Source: Nyssa sinensis
Taxonomy: Eukaryota; Streptophyta; Magnoliopsida; Cornales; Nyssaceae
Direction of reading: 5' to 3'
DNA length: 64,000 nucleotides
Assembly (NCBI GenBank): GCA_008638375.1
Contig: CM018043.1
Coordinates: forward strand, 36,707,896-36,771,895
Below the pieces are notes generated by a model. The model did not search any database. It saw nothing but the letters and a program-made list of their open reading frames with translations, and was not told the DNA's origin. This document shows, piece after piece, positions 46,201 through 53,145 of the stretch. Every line of letters begins with the position of its first letter. The first letter of the stretch is position 1. Made by a program: the position numbers and the translations under genes.

Positions 46201-47094
46201 GATATTGAATAATTACAGAATATTGATTTTTTGCTCTCTCAGATCTCTTTTCTCTCTTCCTATTTCTTCCTCTTCTCTTTCTTCTCCTCTTTAATCTCTC
46301 TCTACTGGTCCTACATCACATTTATTCCCCAGTTTAGTTTGTTTGTACAAGACAACAATCATAATTACTTGAACCTTAACCTTATTAGGTCTTGATTAAT
46401 TAACTGGTATAATTTCGCATATTAAATTTTTCTCCAAACAGTTTTCACAATCTAGTTTTGAGAGCTTAAAATTTTAGATGAGTTGGTGGTTTAACATAGT
46501 ATCAGAGCTTTAGTTGTGAGAGTTTTTGGTTTGAAGTTTCTTCATTTGCATTTATTCCCTATTTAGTTTGTTTGTGCAAAATTGCTACTTTGTTCTGTTT
46601 TGTGTTGTGTGTTTTGTGTCTCTCCATGTGCGAGTTCGGGGTCGCATGTGAGGGGGGAGTGTTGAGAGCTTGACATACATTGTTGGCCCATTCTCTATCA
46701 ACTTAAGCTTACGGAGTAATTGGTTGCTTAACATCTATCTTCATTAATGAAGTTCGTGTTGATAAACTGGCTGATTCATGCCTTCTTGTTTCATTGTATA
46801 GGTTGGTGATGAAGAAAGGATTCATGTATACTATGCTCATGGCCAAGATAACCCAACCTTTGTTCGCAGATGTTACTGGCTACTTGATAAGTATGCAACG
46901 ATCAAAGTTCTATGTGGATTTACAAGTCAATCTTTTGTACTTTTTCCTATTTTATCCACTATGATTCTAAAGATACTCATTATCATGGCATATATCAAAG
47001 GTTTCTTATGCTAAGTCTGAACTTTGATTAGTTGTTATTTTGTTTCAGGACGTTGGAACACATAGTCCTTGTTCATTATCGTGAAACCCAAGAG
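20666..47094 (+). CDS. CAMTA5: CAMTA5/6-type calmodulin-binding transcription activator, 5' part (exons 1-5)
   Basis: CAMTA proteins are nuclear, Ca2+/calmodulin-responsive transcription factors that bind CGCG/CGTG-type boxes through an N-terminal CG-1 domain; in Arabidopsis they act in cold and stress responses. Five exons (64, 126, 116, 89 and 46 bases) give 147 continuous codons with matching phases. Residues 1-21 read MESTVPGRLAGWEIHGFRTM plus E, the CAMTA5/6-type leader. The CG-1 domain follows: 'AKARWLRPNEIHAILCNY' at about 31-48, 'GTIVLFDRKMLRNFRKDGHN' at 65-84, a basic WKKKNDGK stretch that may act as nuclear signal, 'EERIHVYYAHGQDNPTF' at about 106-122, and 'HIVLVHYRETQE' ending at 147. 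All key blocks are intact, so I read this as a functional gene continuing to the right. TIG, ankyrin and IQ parts are not visible before 64000. Introns 1-5 are 11.1, 2.95, 11.8, 0.16 and more than 16.9 kb. CAMTA5 is favoured over CAMTA6 by the residues in exon 3, but orthology is not proven. Confidence 0.9.
21042..21441 (-). repeat. Gypsy 3' LTR
   Basis: About 400 bases, homologous to 30136-30569 with indels in both. It lacks a segment of the other LTR containing 'gggcataagcggatg'. Confidence 0.85.
21804..24077 (+). pseudogene. Antisense ORF of the gypsy element (Transposase_28-like plus coiled coil)
   Basis: Plus-strand remnant running opposite to gag-pol. It starts MADFGGNPDQRFDPSKAP at 21804, then with stops and frameshifts reads 'SIRLPTPNERPSTPGPRE' and 'LFTPLFANFSSCTIF', the pattern of the Pfam family called Putative gypsy type transposon (Transposase_28). 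A heptad-rich segment follows at about 23650-23820 ('LEKDLEVAKGIITARESERD'), then an acidic end 'GDDKDEEEEND' near 24010. Extra antisense ORFs of this kind are known in plant Tat-lineage elements; their function is not established. In this window it lies in the sense orientation of the CAMTA pre-mRNA. Confidence 0.6.
24284..24625. repeat. 72-bp tandem repeat in the gypsy 3' region
   Basis: Five tandem units keyed on TAAGGCTTTGACA-like starts at 24295, 24367, 24439, 24511 and 24568, giving spacings of 72, 72, 72 and 57. Each unit carries 'aaggaatttttagctc' and 'ataccgatct'. Confidence 0.9.
24835..25722 (-). pseudogene. Gypsy integrase, broken
   Basis: An HHCC-type zinc region at the N-terminal end ('HNGGRTLAHRALTQSYYWP' and 'CDKCQRFAP') is followed by the start of the catalytic core ('MDIVGPLP'), then stops, then 'EELPEILWAYRITKRTPTKE' and 'PFSLAYGTEAVIPIEIG'. 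The second catalytic block reads TNNGTQF instead of the usual T/S-D-N-G, so one of the DDE aspartates is Asn. The frame is interrupted near 25444, 25140 and 25350. Non-functional. Confidence 0.8.
25908..26468 (-). pseudogene. Gypsy RNase H, broken
   Basis: 'ELGEFNIQFVPRETIKAQAL' and 'ADFIxDFTPP'-type tether at 26468-26380, then 'WELYIDKSSSDHGLGI', 'RAYSDSQLVINQISGDF' (near 26110-26160) and 'CRIENKRVDSLATLAASLEG' at 26040-25970. The RNase H reading is interrupted by stops. Confidence 0.75.
26669..27515 (-). pseudogene. Gypsy reverse transcriptase, broken
   Basis: 'GIDPEVSSHKLMVDLYHPP', 'RREVYYLDWLANMVLARKK'-type palm start and 'KWRVCVD' lie at 27515-27270; the catalytic segment is degenerate; 'HKMKLNPSKCIFGVTEGKFL' and 'LNGRIVALNRFISRF' lie at 27142-26870. 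The usual segment after 'CVD' is missing or shifted. Inactive. Confidence 0.8.
27884..28443 (-). pseudogene. Gypsy aspartic protease, broken
   Basis: 'FEIKRVLIDTRCSTNVSF' near 28130-28190 replaces the canonical D-T/N-G-S: the active-site Gly is Arg and Ser is Cys. The frame then shifts into 'MILGKQWIHEMQAVMSTF' at 27960-27884, the conserved flap-side block. Confidence 0.75.
28510..30081 (-). pseudogene. Gypsy gag, broken, with Pro/Gln-rich repeats
   Basis: Gag would form the virus-like particle. An ATG at 30081 starts 'MAPKLQPRNRQAIPQQ'. A Pro-Gln-Ala-rich tandem repeat ('PPQVPTPMLPPAHALPP') covers 29560-29900, then 'RPRKFALPKFKLYDGKSDLA' near 29340-29400, 'LLDKAQKYVTLENVKNYQ' at 28918-28860 and a C2HC-like knuckle 'YCEFHKDHEHTTDKCRVLKK' at 28610-28545. 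Several stops and shifts (near 29985, 29225 and 28640). Confidence 0.8.
29560..29900. repeat. Minisatellite in gag
   Basis: Repeated 'ggtgggagcattggtg' and 'ggtggcactggtg' units, with a duplicated block (29565-29660 and 29694-29790) coding the Pro-rich segment. It also creates Trp/Cys-rich and Val/Leu-rich artefact ORFs on the plus strand. Confidence 0.75.
30136..30569 (-). repeat. Gypsy 5' LTR
   Basis: About 434 bases. The plus strand starts TGTTGTAGTGCAAAG and ends GGTATATCA. Confidence 0.85.
30570..31784 (+). other. CAMTA intron 1, remainder
   Basis: No gene is supported. It includes poly-T (30851-30870), short 'aagtttgagt' repeats and an (AG)n microsatellite at 31183-31240. Confidence 0.6.
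31183..31240. repeat. (AG)n microsatellite
   Basis: About 28 AG units in CAMTA intron 1. Confidence 0.9.
31785..31910 (+). CDS. CAMTA5: CAMTA exon 2 (start of CG-1)
   Basis: Acceptor ACAG before 31785; the split Asp codon (G|AT) is completed here. It encodes DLDIGTIREEAKARW... through 'IKPVNLPQ', then one base before donor GTAACC. Confidence 0.92.
31961..31982. repeat. (CA)n microsatellite
   Basis: Eleven CA units just after exon 2, preceded by a C-run. Confidence 0.9.
32858..33360. mobile_element. hAT-type MITE
   Basis: 503 bases, flanked by a perfect 8-base duplication AGACTTAC (32850-32857 and 33361-33368). Imperfect terminal inverted repeats: CAATGTAGTTAAAGGCGA on the left, GAGTGTTATCAAAGGCGA on the right read inward. 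GC-rich ends (GGCGCC, CCTAGGCG) and an AT-rich centre. Eight-base duplications and CA-G-TG-like ends fit hAT. No coding region. Confidence 0.85.
33520..33772 (+). mobile_element. TRIM (terminal-repeat retrotransposon in miniature)
   Basis: 253 bases. Two direct terminal repeats, 33520-33592 (73 bp) and 33697-33772 (76 bp), start TGTTAAAGAATATAATAAT and end TTAACA. TGGTATCAGAGC (33593-33604), complementary to the 3' end of initiator tRNA-Met, abuts the first repeat, and a purine-rich GTGAAGGG precedes the second. The central 104 bases do not encode protein. It sits in the LINE; I see no convincing 5-base duplication (AACTC versus CCACC). Confidence 0.85.
34241..34862 (+). other. CAMTA intron 2, remainder
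   Basis: No gene or element recognised. It starts with a (CTG)n tract near 34240 and ends at the exon 3 acceptor. Confidence 0.6.
34863..34978 (+). CDS. CAMTA5: CAMTA exon 3 (CG-1 core)
   Basis: Acceptor TGTAG; the split Ser codon (A|GT) is completed. It encodes SGTIVLFDRKML through 'VKEAHEHLK'. Donor GTAAGA gives phase 0. Confidence 0.93.
35856..35940 (+). mobile_element. SINE-like insertion, internally deleted
   Basis: 85 bases bounded by a 15-base duplication ATAATTTGAG-Y-TATA (35841-35855 and 35941-35955, one mismatch). It carries a tRNA-like box A (TAGCTTGATTGG, 35868-35879) and ends in A6. No box B is seen, so it looks like an internally deleted tRNA-type SINE. Confidence 0.7.
36007..36501. 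mobile_element. Tourist (PIF/Harbinger)-type MITE
   Basis: 495 bases flanked by TAA (36004-36006 and 36502-36504). Ends are TAGTCCATTTGGTTTGG and, read inward from the right, TGGTCCATTTGATAAGC. The 'gtccatttggtttggg' start and the GGAATGAGGAATGG-type subterminal sequence are typical. A C/T-rich block lies at 36430-36480. Confidence 0.75.
36505..37327 (+). other. CAMTA intron 3, unassigned part
   Basis: No gene recognised. It may contain the lost 3' end of the copia element that begins at 37328, but no LTR is visible. Confidence 0.5.
37328..41637 (-). pseudogene. Ty1/copia element 1, broken, 3' truncated
   Basis: Antisense to CAMTA in intron 3. On the minus strand: gag with a knuckle 'CHHCGVKGHIRPFCYQ' (41000-40930); protease 'WLFDSGCSRHMTCD' (40650-40600); integrase, degenerate, with 'MVQQMAQVMLNSRQLAKNLW' and 'NTACYTINRVYLRPG' (39762-39650); RT pieces at 38900-38520 and 'EELTFFLGLQVKQLDDGIFI'-type end at 38440-38330; RNase H 'DDRKSTSRGCFYVGSYP' and 'SKKQNCIALSTTEAEYI' (37470-37328). 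A Met-type primer site (near 41626-41636, one or two changes) abuts the LTR at 41638. Many stops; a MITE splits RT from RNase H; nothing is seen past RNase H. The protease and INT style suggest the SIRE lineage, weakly. Confidence 0.8.
37545..38075. mobile_element. AT-rich MITE with GACT duplication
   Basis: 531 bases flanked by GACT (37541-37544 and 38076-38079). Terminal inverted repeats AACTCTCTCATGATTAATA and, from the right, AACTCTCTTATAATTAATA (17 of 19 match). Removing it brings the copia RT and RNase H parts together. Superfamily not assigned. Confidence 0.65.
41638..42338. repeat. Inverted pair of copia LTR ends (hairpin)
   Basis: Left arm about 41638-41940, starting TGTGAAAACTGTTTGG, is the 5' LTR of copia element 1 read from its inner end. 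Right arm about 42040-42335 is its reverse complement with roughly 10 percent differences. The spacer is about 100 bases. Both arms carry 'aaaataaacagaatagtaaaa'-type and 'aataaaacccaccacaag' sequences. Confidence 0.8.
42237..42436. repeat. Direct repeat, copy 1 (LTR end plus TRIM start)
   Basis: About 200 bases repeated at 46347-46546. It contains the end of a copia-type LTR, a TRIM-type repeat TGTTGAG...TTTAACA (42342-42383) and a Met primer site (42384-42395). The two copies flank the non-autonomous element. Confidence 0.75.
42442..42771 (+). repeat. 5' LTR of the non-autonomous element
   Basis: 330 bases with a TATA-like CCTATATAAGGG near 42614-42625 and a pyrimidine-rich 3' part. Confidence 0.85.
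44352..44672 (+). CDS. Unknown 106-codon ORF in the non-autonomous element
   Basis: Starts MFCDASTYGYRKRTIKED just after an A-run and ends 'NMSQVRS'. Rich in Tyr, Ser, Arg and His ('YSGYQEGSLWHSPQSYYYD'). I do not recognise it. By position between the LTR and a protease remnant it could be what is left of a gag C-terminal part, but no zinc knuckle is present. It may equally be a fragment of a larger broken frame. Confidence 0.3.
   Translation: MFCDASTYGYRKRTIKEDTKRYHMAHHIDRYPRFYEGKRDDILRHSYAYSGYQEGSLWHSPQSYYYDSPRYSHDEINDSRYLQHNEEENSQASYMSLPQNMSQVRS
44811..45096 (+). pseudogene. Gypsy-like aspartic protease remnant
   Basis: Reads 'KILIDGRSHVNIVSLSIV' with D-G-R-S where an active D-T/S/G-G-S is expected, then 'EVEWIGDVSVLVTERCLVPF', a one-base shift near 45000, and 'VLPMRISHVLLGKPWINKLG', the conserved block that follows the protease in many Ty3/gypsy pol proteins. 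It ends in a stop near 45096. Non-functional. Confidence 0.6.
45264..45662 (+). CDS. Unknown 132-codon ORF in the non-autonomous element
   Basis: METKTSKAAQAETLREPHDA... with no family I recognise, no membrane segment and no catalytic motif. It probably continues the same broken frame as the protease remnant upstream. Confidence 0.25.
   Translation: METKTSKAAQAETLREPHDALPHTIDEQVLSILDKFECEHPERAFDPMHVENNRISNDASEPSVVTHSAVQLSTQGSLCNNFLAFAPALDYCVKSTYLLPSSTNFSSSKSVGKFSTILEFGLDAYYLQYHWI
45988..46318 (+). repeat. 3' LTR of the non-autonomous element
   Basis: 331 bases, the same ends as 42442-42771 with few substitutions. Confidence 0.85.
46456..46733 (+). mobile_element. TRIM, second copy
   Basis: 278 bases. 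Left repeat 46456-46496 (TTTTGAGAGC...TTTAACA, about 33 bases shorter) and right repeat 46660-46733 (TGTTGAGAGC...CTTAACA). TAGTATCAGAGC (46497-46508) is a one-change Met primer site; GTGAGGGGGGAG precedes the right repeat. Flanks TCTAG (46451-46455) and TCTAT (46734-46738) are a 4-of-5 duplication. Same family as 33520-33772. Confidence 0.75.
46802..46890 (+). CDS. CAMTA5: CAMTA exon 4
   Basis: Acceptor TATAG. It encodes VGDEERIHVYYAHG through 'RRCYWLLD' plus two bases. Donor GTATGC. Confidence 0.93.
47049..47094 (+). CDS. CAMTA5: CAMTA exon 5 (end of CG-1)
   Basis: Acceptor TTTCAG. It completes Lys and encodes TLEHIVLVHYRETQE. The donor GTTGGA is weak by plant consensus but is at the position expected for the family. 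The short intron 4 (46891-47048) is free of TEs. Confidence 0.88.
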
Positions 47095-47912
47095 GTTGGA
47101 TTCTTATGTCATTAAAACTCTCTTTTAATAATAGTACTTAAAGAGAAGTATGATTAATTTATGAATTGATTGATCTTAACCGAAAGTGTTTAGTTTCACT
47201 GAACTCTTCAAATCTACTATGAATTTGTTCATAACCAAAAGTAAAAATCTGTCTAAGCTATTTCTAGACTTAGGAATTTAGGTTTTATACAAGTTTCCAA
47301 GGTAAGTCTATAAAATCATGAATATAAGAGCATTTTTCCCTGGAGACTAGTTTTCCAGTGTCTGATACATAAGTTGAATTCCCTAAGACATACCTAAAGT
47401 TTGTGACAGACGTAATGCACTTTGAGAATTGCGCTACAATAGGATCCGGGATCCCTATTAATTGATTGTGATTAAATATTTATTTTTTATTTTTCATTCT
47501 TGCAATCTAACAATTTTGATTTATTTAAGGTCTTTAAATTAAAAAAAAAAAAAAACAAACTTTGTAAGCTCCGTTCCACGCAATTTCATGTTATTTACCC
47601 TAATTGATACTTGATGGGTTTCAATGCCACTGATTTGCTATCTAGTTTTCTCATGGCTGCTTGTCAATTTTTTTTTAAATTTTAAACTCTTACCCTCTCA
47701 CATTAATATATGGCTGAATTTTATTTGTTTCAACCTCAATGGAAACTGTATTACCACCTCTCTCAAAATTGTTTTTTCATATAATGACTACTTTTGTATT
47801 GGTTTATGTATGCCATTTTCATTGTTAATCTTCTGCTAGGTCTGTGATAATTTTTGGAATTATCTATTTCCTTTCTAAAAATCATTTTTCTTCACAATGA
47901 CCACTTGTTTGC
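47095..47912 (+). other. CAMTA intron 5, first part
   Basis: No gene or element recognised. Poly-A near 47540 and poly-T near 47670. Confidence 0.6.
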
Positions 47913-48497
47913 TATGAAGCATAGGACACACTATTTTGGCTAACGTATATGTGTTGGTCACCGACACTCTCGGACACTTCGTAGACACGTATTGGACACA
48001 CGAAAAAAGAGATTTTAATTTTTTTTTTCTGAATTTCGGATACATTTGGGACACGTTATGAACATGTTAGGGATACAATAGGACATGTTTTGGACACATT
48101 TTTAGGTTTTTGTTTTATATTTTCCCTCTTTTTCTCCTCCTCTCTTTCTATTTCTCTTTTGGGTTATATATACAAATATATGTTCACCGATAAAAAAAAA
48201 AAACTCATATATATATATATATATGTGTTCTATGTAGTAGTTAGTAAATTTGTCTTGTAACTTGGATTATAGATGTTGATGATTAAATGAAAAAGTTCTT
48301 GAATTTTTATTTAATGGTGTTATTTTAATAGCTTAATAATATTTTTTGTGATTTGTGTGTTTTATACTAATTTTGATTGAAATAATGTTGAGTTTTTATT
48401 ATATATATATAATTAACGTGTCCATAACATATCCATGTCTTACTTTTTTGAGAAATGTCGTGTCTGTGTAGTGTCCTATCTGTGTTCGTGCTTCTTA
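47913..48497. mobile_element. Mutator-type MITE, copy 1
   Basis: 585 bases. Ends TATGAAGCATAGGACA and, from the right, TAAGAAGCACGAACACA. It shares its core (GATTAAATGAA, 'ttttatttaatggt', 'tgtcctta/ttacttttttga') with 49627-50001. Flanks ACTTGTTTGC and GCTTATTTGT match at 7 of 10. Confidence 0.75.
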
Positions 48498-48959
48498 GCT
48501 TATTTGTGTTTCTTCATATTGCATGAAACTTTTGCAATCATGTTTTTAAACTTGTGGTATTCGCTTGCAGTAACAGTCGCTGTGGCAGAATATTGTATTG
48601 AGTGTAATGGTGTATGTGCAATGGCAAACACATATCAAAGTTGTGCTTTTTTTTTCTTACAATGCTAGCAAACCACTAGAAACTAATTATTTGCATATTT
48701 TATTGCCAATATTCTGTACTTCAATTTTTTATTGATTTTTCCTAGAGCAAAAACATGATTTATTATGGGTTTTGAATTATGCGTTGGTTTTGAAAACTTT
48801 GGTTCAATAGAAAAAAAGAAGAAAAAGAAAGGACGAGAAATCTCTTTTTACTATTCGGTCTCTGATACAAAGATTAAAGCTAAATAGAAAATAATAAAGA
48901 CCCCTTAAGTAGGGTTAAACAAAAGAACAAATGACTGAACTATCCTTAAAAAGGCTAAG
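48498..48959 (+). other. Intron 5 spacer and end of copia element 2
   Basis: No coding region. The right part probably includes the 3' LTR of copia element 2, which on the minus strand starts TGTTACAATAG at 48985 after a polypurine run. The other LTR edge is not clear. Confidence 0.4.
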
Positions 48960-49626
48960 TAATAACATACAATACTATTGTAACACCTCCCCTCAAACTC
49001 ATGAAGTTGCTGAAAAAAGCATCAAGAGTTTGTCAGGCAGAAAATGGAAGCTGCTTAAAATCGTACGAGACTTTGTAAAGAAGTCCGCCAAAACGAAGAG
49101 AAGTTGCGCCAAGTTGAAGATGGTGACGCACAAAATAACAATCAATCCTTTTGTGCTTAGTACGCTCATGGGTGTGTAATCTGAATGATACTCTTGTGTA
49201 TCGCAATACATGGGAATAGGAGCAGACAAAGTAATTCCAAGATCAGCAAGCAGCCAACATAACTACACAATCTCAATCGTAGTTGTAACCATTGCGCCAT
49301 ACTCAGCCGCAATAGAAGAGCGAGCAACAACAGTCTACTTCTTACTTTTTCAGGAAATGAGAGAATTAGCAAGAAAAACATAGAAGTTAGTAGTAGATTT
49401 TCTATCCATACTATCACCAACCTAGTCAACATTAGAATAAGGCTCGAAACTCCAAGGAAGTGGAAGAAGAAAATAATAAACTTTGATGTAATGTACCTCG
49501 AAGATAGTGGAGAATGCATAGAACAACAGCCCAGTGAACTGTGGTAGGAGAAGAAACAAACTAACAACATAAACAACATATGCAATATCAGGACTACTGA
49601 CAGTGAGATAGACCAAGCTCCCAACC

Positions 49627-50001
49627 TATGAAGCACGGACATTTTACTTTGGTTCACGTGTCCGTGTCGGACGCGTGTTAGATACCGACACTCTCGGATA
49701 CTTTCCGGACACGTGTCGGACACTTAAATCATGGATGTTGATGATTAAATGAAGAAGTCTTTTAATTTTTATTTAATGGTTTTGCTATATTAATATCTTA
49801 ATAATATTTTTGTGATTTATGTGTTTTTATACCAAATTTAATTGCAATCATAATAGGTTTTTATTATATAGTCATATAAAAAATATAAGAAATTCATATA
49901 TATTCAACCTGTCCCTGACGTGTTCATGTCCTTACTTTTTTGAAAAATAACGTGTCGTGTCGTGTCGTATCCGTGTCACGTGTCCGTATCCGTGCTTCTT
50001 A
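49627..50001. mobile_element. Mutator-type MITE, copy 2
   Basis: 375 bases with a perfect 10-base duplication GCTCCCAACC (49617-49626 and 50002-50011). Ends TATGAAGCACGGA and, from the right, TAAGAAGCACGGA. It interrupts the copia RNase H lead-in 'VGSLVYLTV'. Sub-terminal GTGTCGGAC/GTGTCCG repeats. Same family and orientation as 47913-48497. Confidence 0.85.
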
Positions 50002-50267
50002 GCTCCCAACCATAGTGCGATATAAAAGCATCTCAAATGCTAACATTCATTTGAGGCATGCCAAAGCTAAATTTTAGTAGTGCTATAGTATCAGAATGCT
50101 ATATTTTGACATTTTTGCTCCAATGCTGAAATGCTATTTTTTGGCAGATAACTATTCTTCTTCTGACTACCATTCCTAGTTATATTTTAGCCATGCCTAT
50201 GGAATGTTTCAATCGTTGGATTGAAAGCATCCAAGCCATTCATTTGAAGCCATTCATTTGAAGCCAT

Positions 50268-50789
50268 TCATTTGAATAGCAACCTGCTAAAAGTTTGGCA
50301 ACATTTGAGAGGAGATTTGACAAAGTCAAACTTTGGGGCATCTTTTAACATGTCATTGGAGCATGTATTTATGGATGACCGACTAGTATTTGGACTATAG
50401 CAGCTCTTTTGAGAGCTGCGTTGGAGAAGTTCTAAGGTAGGATCAGACAATGGAACCCCATCCGAAGAAGAATAACGAACATTAAGCTCTAAAGGTGTCT
50501 GAACTAAGTGTCTGTTAGATGGGCTTGTTGAATAACATCGGACCCATATGGACTGAGACAGAAGACAACCCTTAGGAGAAGTGAGAACTTCAATACCCAA
50601 GAAATAACAAAAAGAGCTTAGATCTTTCATCTCAAAGTAGTCTTGCAACTGTAATTTCAACAATTCTATTCCAGCTATGTCATCACCAATAAGAATCATA
50701 TCATCAACATAGAGAAATAGAACAATGCATCCTACAGAAGTGGCATTGAAAAGAAGAGCAGAATCATGATCACTAGCACGAAAGCCCAA
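50268..50789 (-). pseudogene. Copia element 2 reverse transcriptase piece
   Basis: Contains the catalytic 'LYVDDMILIGDD' and 'MKDLSSFCYFLGIEV', so the YVDD box is intact, but the frame is lost downstream. Confidence 0.8.
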
Positions 50790-50985
50790 TTCACAGATGG
50801 CAACAAAGAATTTGTCAAACCAAGCTCGAGGAGCCTATTTGAGATTATATAATGCCTTCTATAGTTTGCAGACTTTACCAAAATTGTGAGGGAGACCAAA
50901 AGGGGGAATCATGAAAAGGCATTTTTGACATCCATTTGAGAAAGACTCCACTAACAAAAAACAACTACTACAATCATCGTGAGAA

Positions 50986-51851
50986 CAAGGATCAAAATTT
51001 CGTTTCTTTTCCATCGAAACGGCCAAAATGTTTATGTTTCTCAGTGAACCGAAACAAAACACAAGTAGAATTCCGAAATTCATATGTTTCCATCGAAACA
51101 TATGTTGTTTCCATGGAAACATATTGAAATTAGTCAAAACATACCAAAACAATAAAAACATTTCTTTCGTAGTAGTAATAATTATAGAAGTTGGTACAAA
51201 TAATATGTAATTTTTTCTCTAAAGGAGAGGAGATTGAAGGATTAAGATCCAAAATTACAATAAGGTATCTCAATTTTTCTTTCCAAAAATTAGAGAAAAG
51301 GAAAACTAGAAGTAGTGGAAATGAAAAAGTGGATGAATAATTGATTTTAATATTTAGTCACTAATTATAATAGGCTTAACTTGCTATTTGTTTTACGTCA
51401 ATTATTAATTTATATCTAACTTGTTTTAAATTGTCTAATTCGTGTATATTACATAGTATATATCTATTATGTTATAGTGTTGTATGCAATTATAATAATT
51501 TCACATATTCTATAAAATATATATATATATATAACAATTTTATATTAATTAAAAAATTAGACCTAAGATTTTTTATACTAGTTTTTAACTAGTAAAAACT
51601 TATTTGGTATTAATAACTAATTTCCATTTATGTTTATTTATCAAATTCAAATGGTACCTTCTTGTGTGGATGGATGTGTACTATAAAACATTTCCAATTA
51701 TCACATTCATATATTTTACCTTATGTTTTCAAGTGTTTCTACGCATTTTATTTTATTTTTCATTGTTTACAATGTGTTTCCGAAGCATTTCTGAAATGTT
51801 TTCGTTTTCTAGGTGCTGAAACAACACTACGAAACGAGATTTTGATTCTTG
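50986..51851. mobile_element. hAT-type MITE, copy 1
   Basis: 866 bases. Ends CAAGGATCAAAATTTCG and, from the right, CAAGAATCAAAATCTCG. Flanks CGTGAGAA (50978-50985) and TGTGTGAA (51852-51859) match at 6 of 8. Sub-terminal 'ccatcgaaacggcc' and 'ttccatggaaac' repeats. No coding region. Confidence 0.75.
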
Positions 51852-52333
51852 TGTGTGAACTGTAGTCATTTTAGCTAAAGGGGCAAAGGTCTTCTCATAG
51901 TCAATGCTATACTCCTAAATAAATCCTTTGGCCACCAATTGTGCCTTGTATCGTTCTAGAGTACCATCTAATCTAGTCTTGATCTTATATACTCACAACC
52001 AACTGTACATTTATCAAAAGGTAAGGACACCAAGTCCCATTTGTCAGACTTAGGTTCAGAGATAGAATGAATAAAAGCAAAGAAAGAACAATAATTAGAA
52101 AAATAACAAGAATTAGAGAAACCAAACGTATCTGGACACTTACGAATACGACGAGGCTAGTGAAATGGAGTAGGATCTACATCCGCAGAACCCGATTCAG
52201 AGTCAGAGGAGATAGATGGAGGAGTTGTACATACAGAAGAGATAGTTGTCTTCCTGCTAGTGTAAGTATGAATAATACGAGAACGAGTAACATAAGAATC
52301 ATAGGAATGAGAGACATCTTAGATAGTCACATC

Positions 52334-53145
52334 CAAGGATCAAAATTTTGTTTTGTAGTATTGTTTCGGTTACTAAAAAACGGAAACATTTCGGAAATGA
52401 TAAAAAAAATTAAAATATGTAGAAACACTTGGAAACATAAAGTAAAATATATGAATCTATGAAGATAAATATTATAATTAATTAATTGAAAATATTTTAG
52501 GGTACATGTCTCTCCACAAAAGAAGATATTAGGGTGAAATTGAAAAAACAAATGTAAATGTAAATGTAAATTAATGATTACTACCACATAACTCTTTACT
52601 AATTAAAATATAGTATAAAAAACTTTAGTTAATTTTTTATGTAATATGAAATTATTATATTTGTTATAAAATATGTAAAATTATTATAATTAAATATAAT
52701 ACCATAACATAATAGATATATATTGTATAATATCCACGAATTAGACAATTAAACACAAGTTACATATAAAATAATAAATAAAAAAATAACAATTTAAACC
52801 TATTAAAATAAATTGTTTATCTACATCTTATTTCCACTACTATTTTTCCTTATCTACTATTTTTGAAAAAAAATAAAAATACCTTCTTGTAATTTTAGTT
52901 CTTAATCCTTCAATCTCCTTTTTCATTTGAAAAACAAATAAATATTATCTTTTACCAACTTCTAAAATTATTATTGATACAAAAAAAAAAATATTTTCAC
53001 TATTTCGGTATGTTTCTACGGAAATAACTTTTTTTCCATAGAAACATGTGAATTTTGGTATTCCACTAGCGTTTCGTTTTAGCTCACTAGGAAATGGAAA
53101 CGTTTCGACCGTTTCGGTGGAAAAGAAATGAAATTTTAATCCTTG
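52334..53145. mobile_element. hAT-type MITE, copy 2 (inverted)
   Basis: 812 bases with a perfect 8-base duplication GTCACATC (52326-52333 and 53146-53153). Ends CAAGGATCAAAATTTTG and, from the right, CAAGGATTAAAATTTCA. Same family as 50986-51851 in the opposite orientation. Confidence 0.85.

Larger units (their letters stand above)
42442..46318 (+). mobile_element. Non-autonomous LTR retrotransposon, structurally complete
   Basis: 3,877 bases with a perfect target duplication CATTT (42437-42441 and 46319-46323). LTRs 42442-42771 and 45988-46318 (about 330 bp) start TGATGGGGATCAAGAA and end CCTACATCA, and are nearly identical by eye. TGGTATCAGAGC (42775-42786) is an exact Met primer site; CAGAGAGAAA precedes the right LTR. 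The 3.2-kb interior has no RT, RNase H or integrase. It contains a Pro/His-rich and Gln-rich leader, an open stretch 44352-44672 (Tyr/Ser/Arg-rich) and a gypsy-like aspartic protease remnant (44811-45090). It lies in sense with CAMTA in intron 3. Confidence 0.85.

Noticed and set aside
48435..48668. Possible further CAMTA exon or small membrane protein
   Set aside because: Half lies in a MITE; no resemblance to the CAMTA segment after CG-1; hydrophobic run comes from T-rich DNA.
49166..49723. 185-codon Leu-rich ORF resembling a membrane protein
   Set aside because: Out-of-frame reading of the degenerate copia RNase H joined to MITE sequence.
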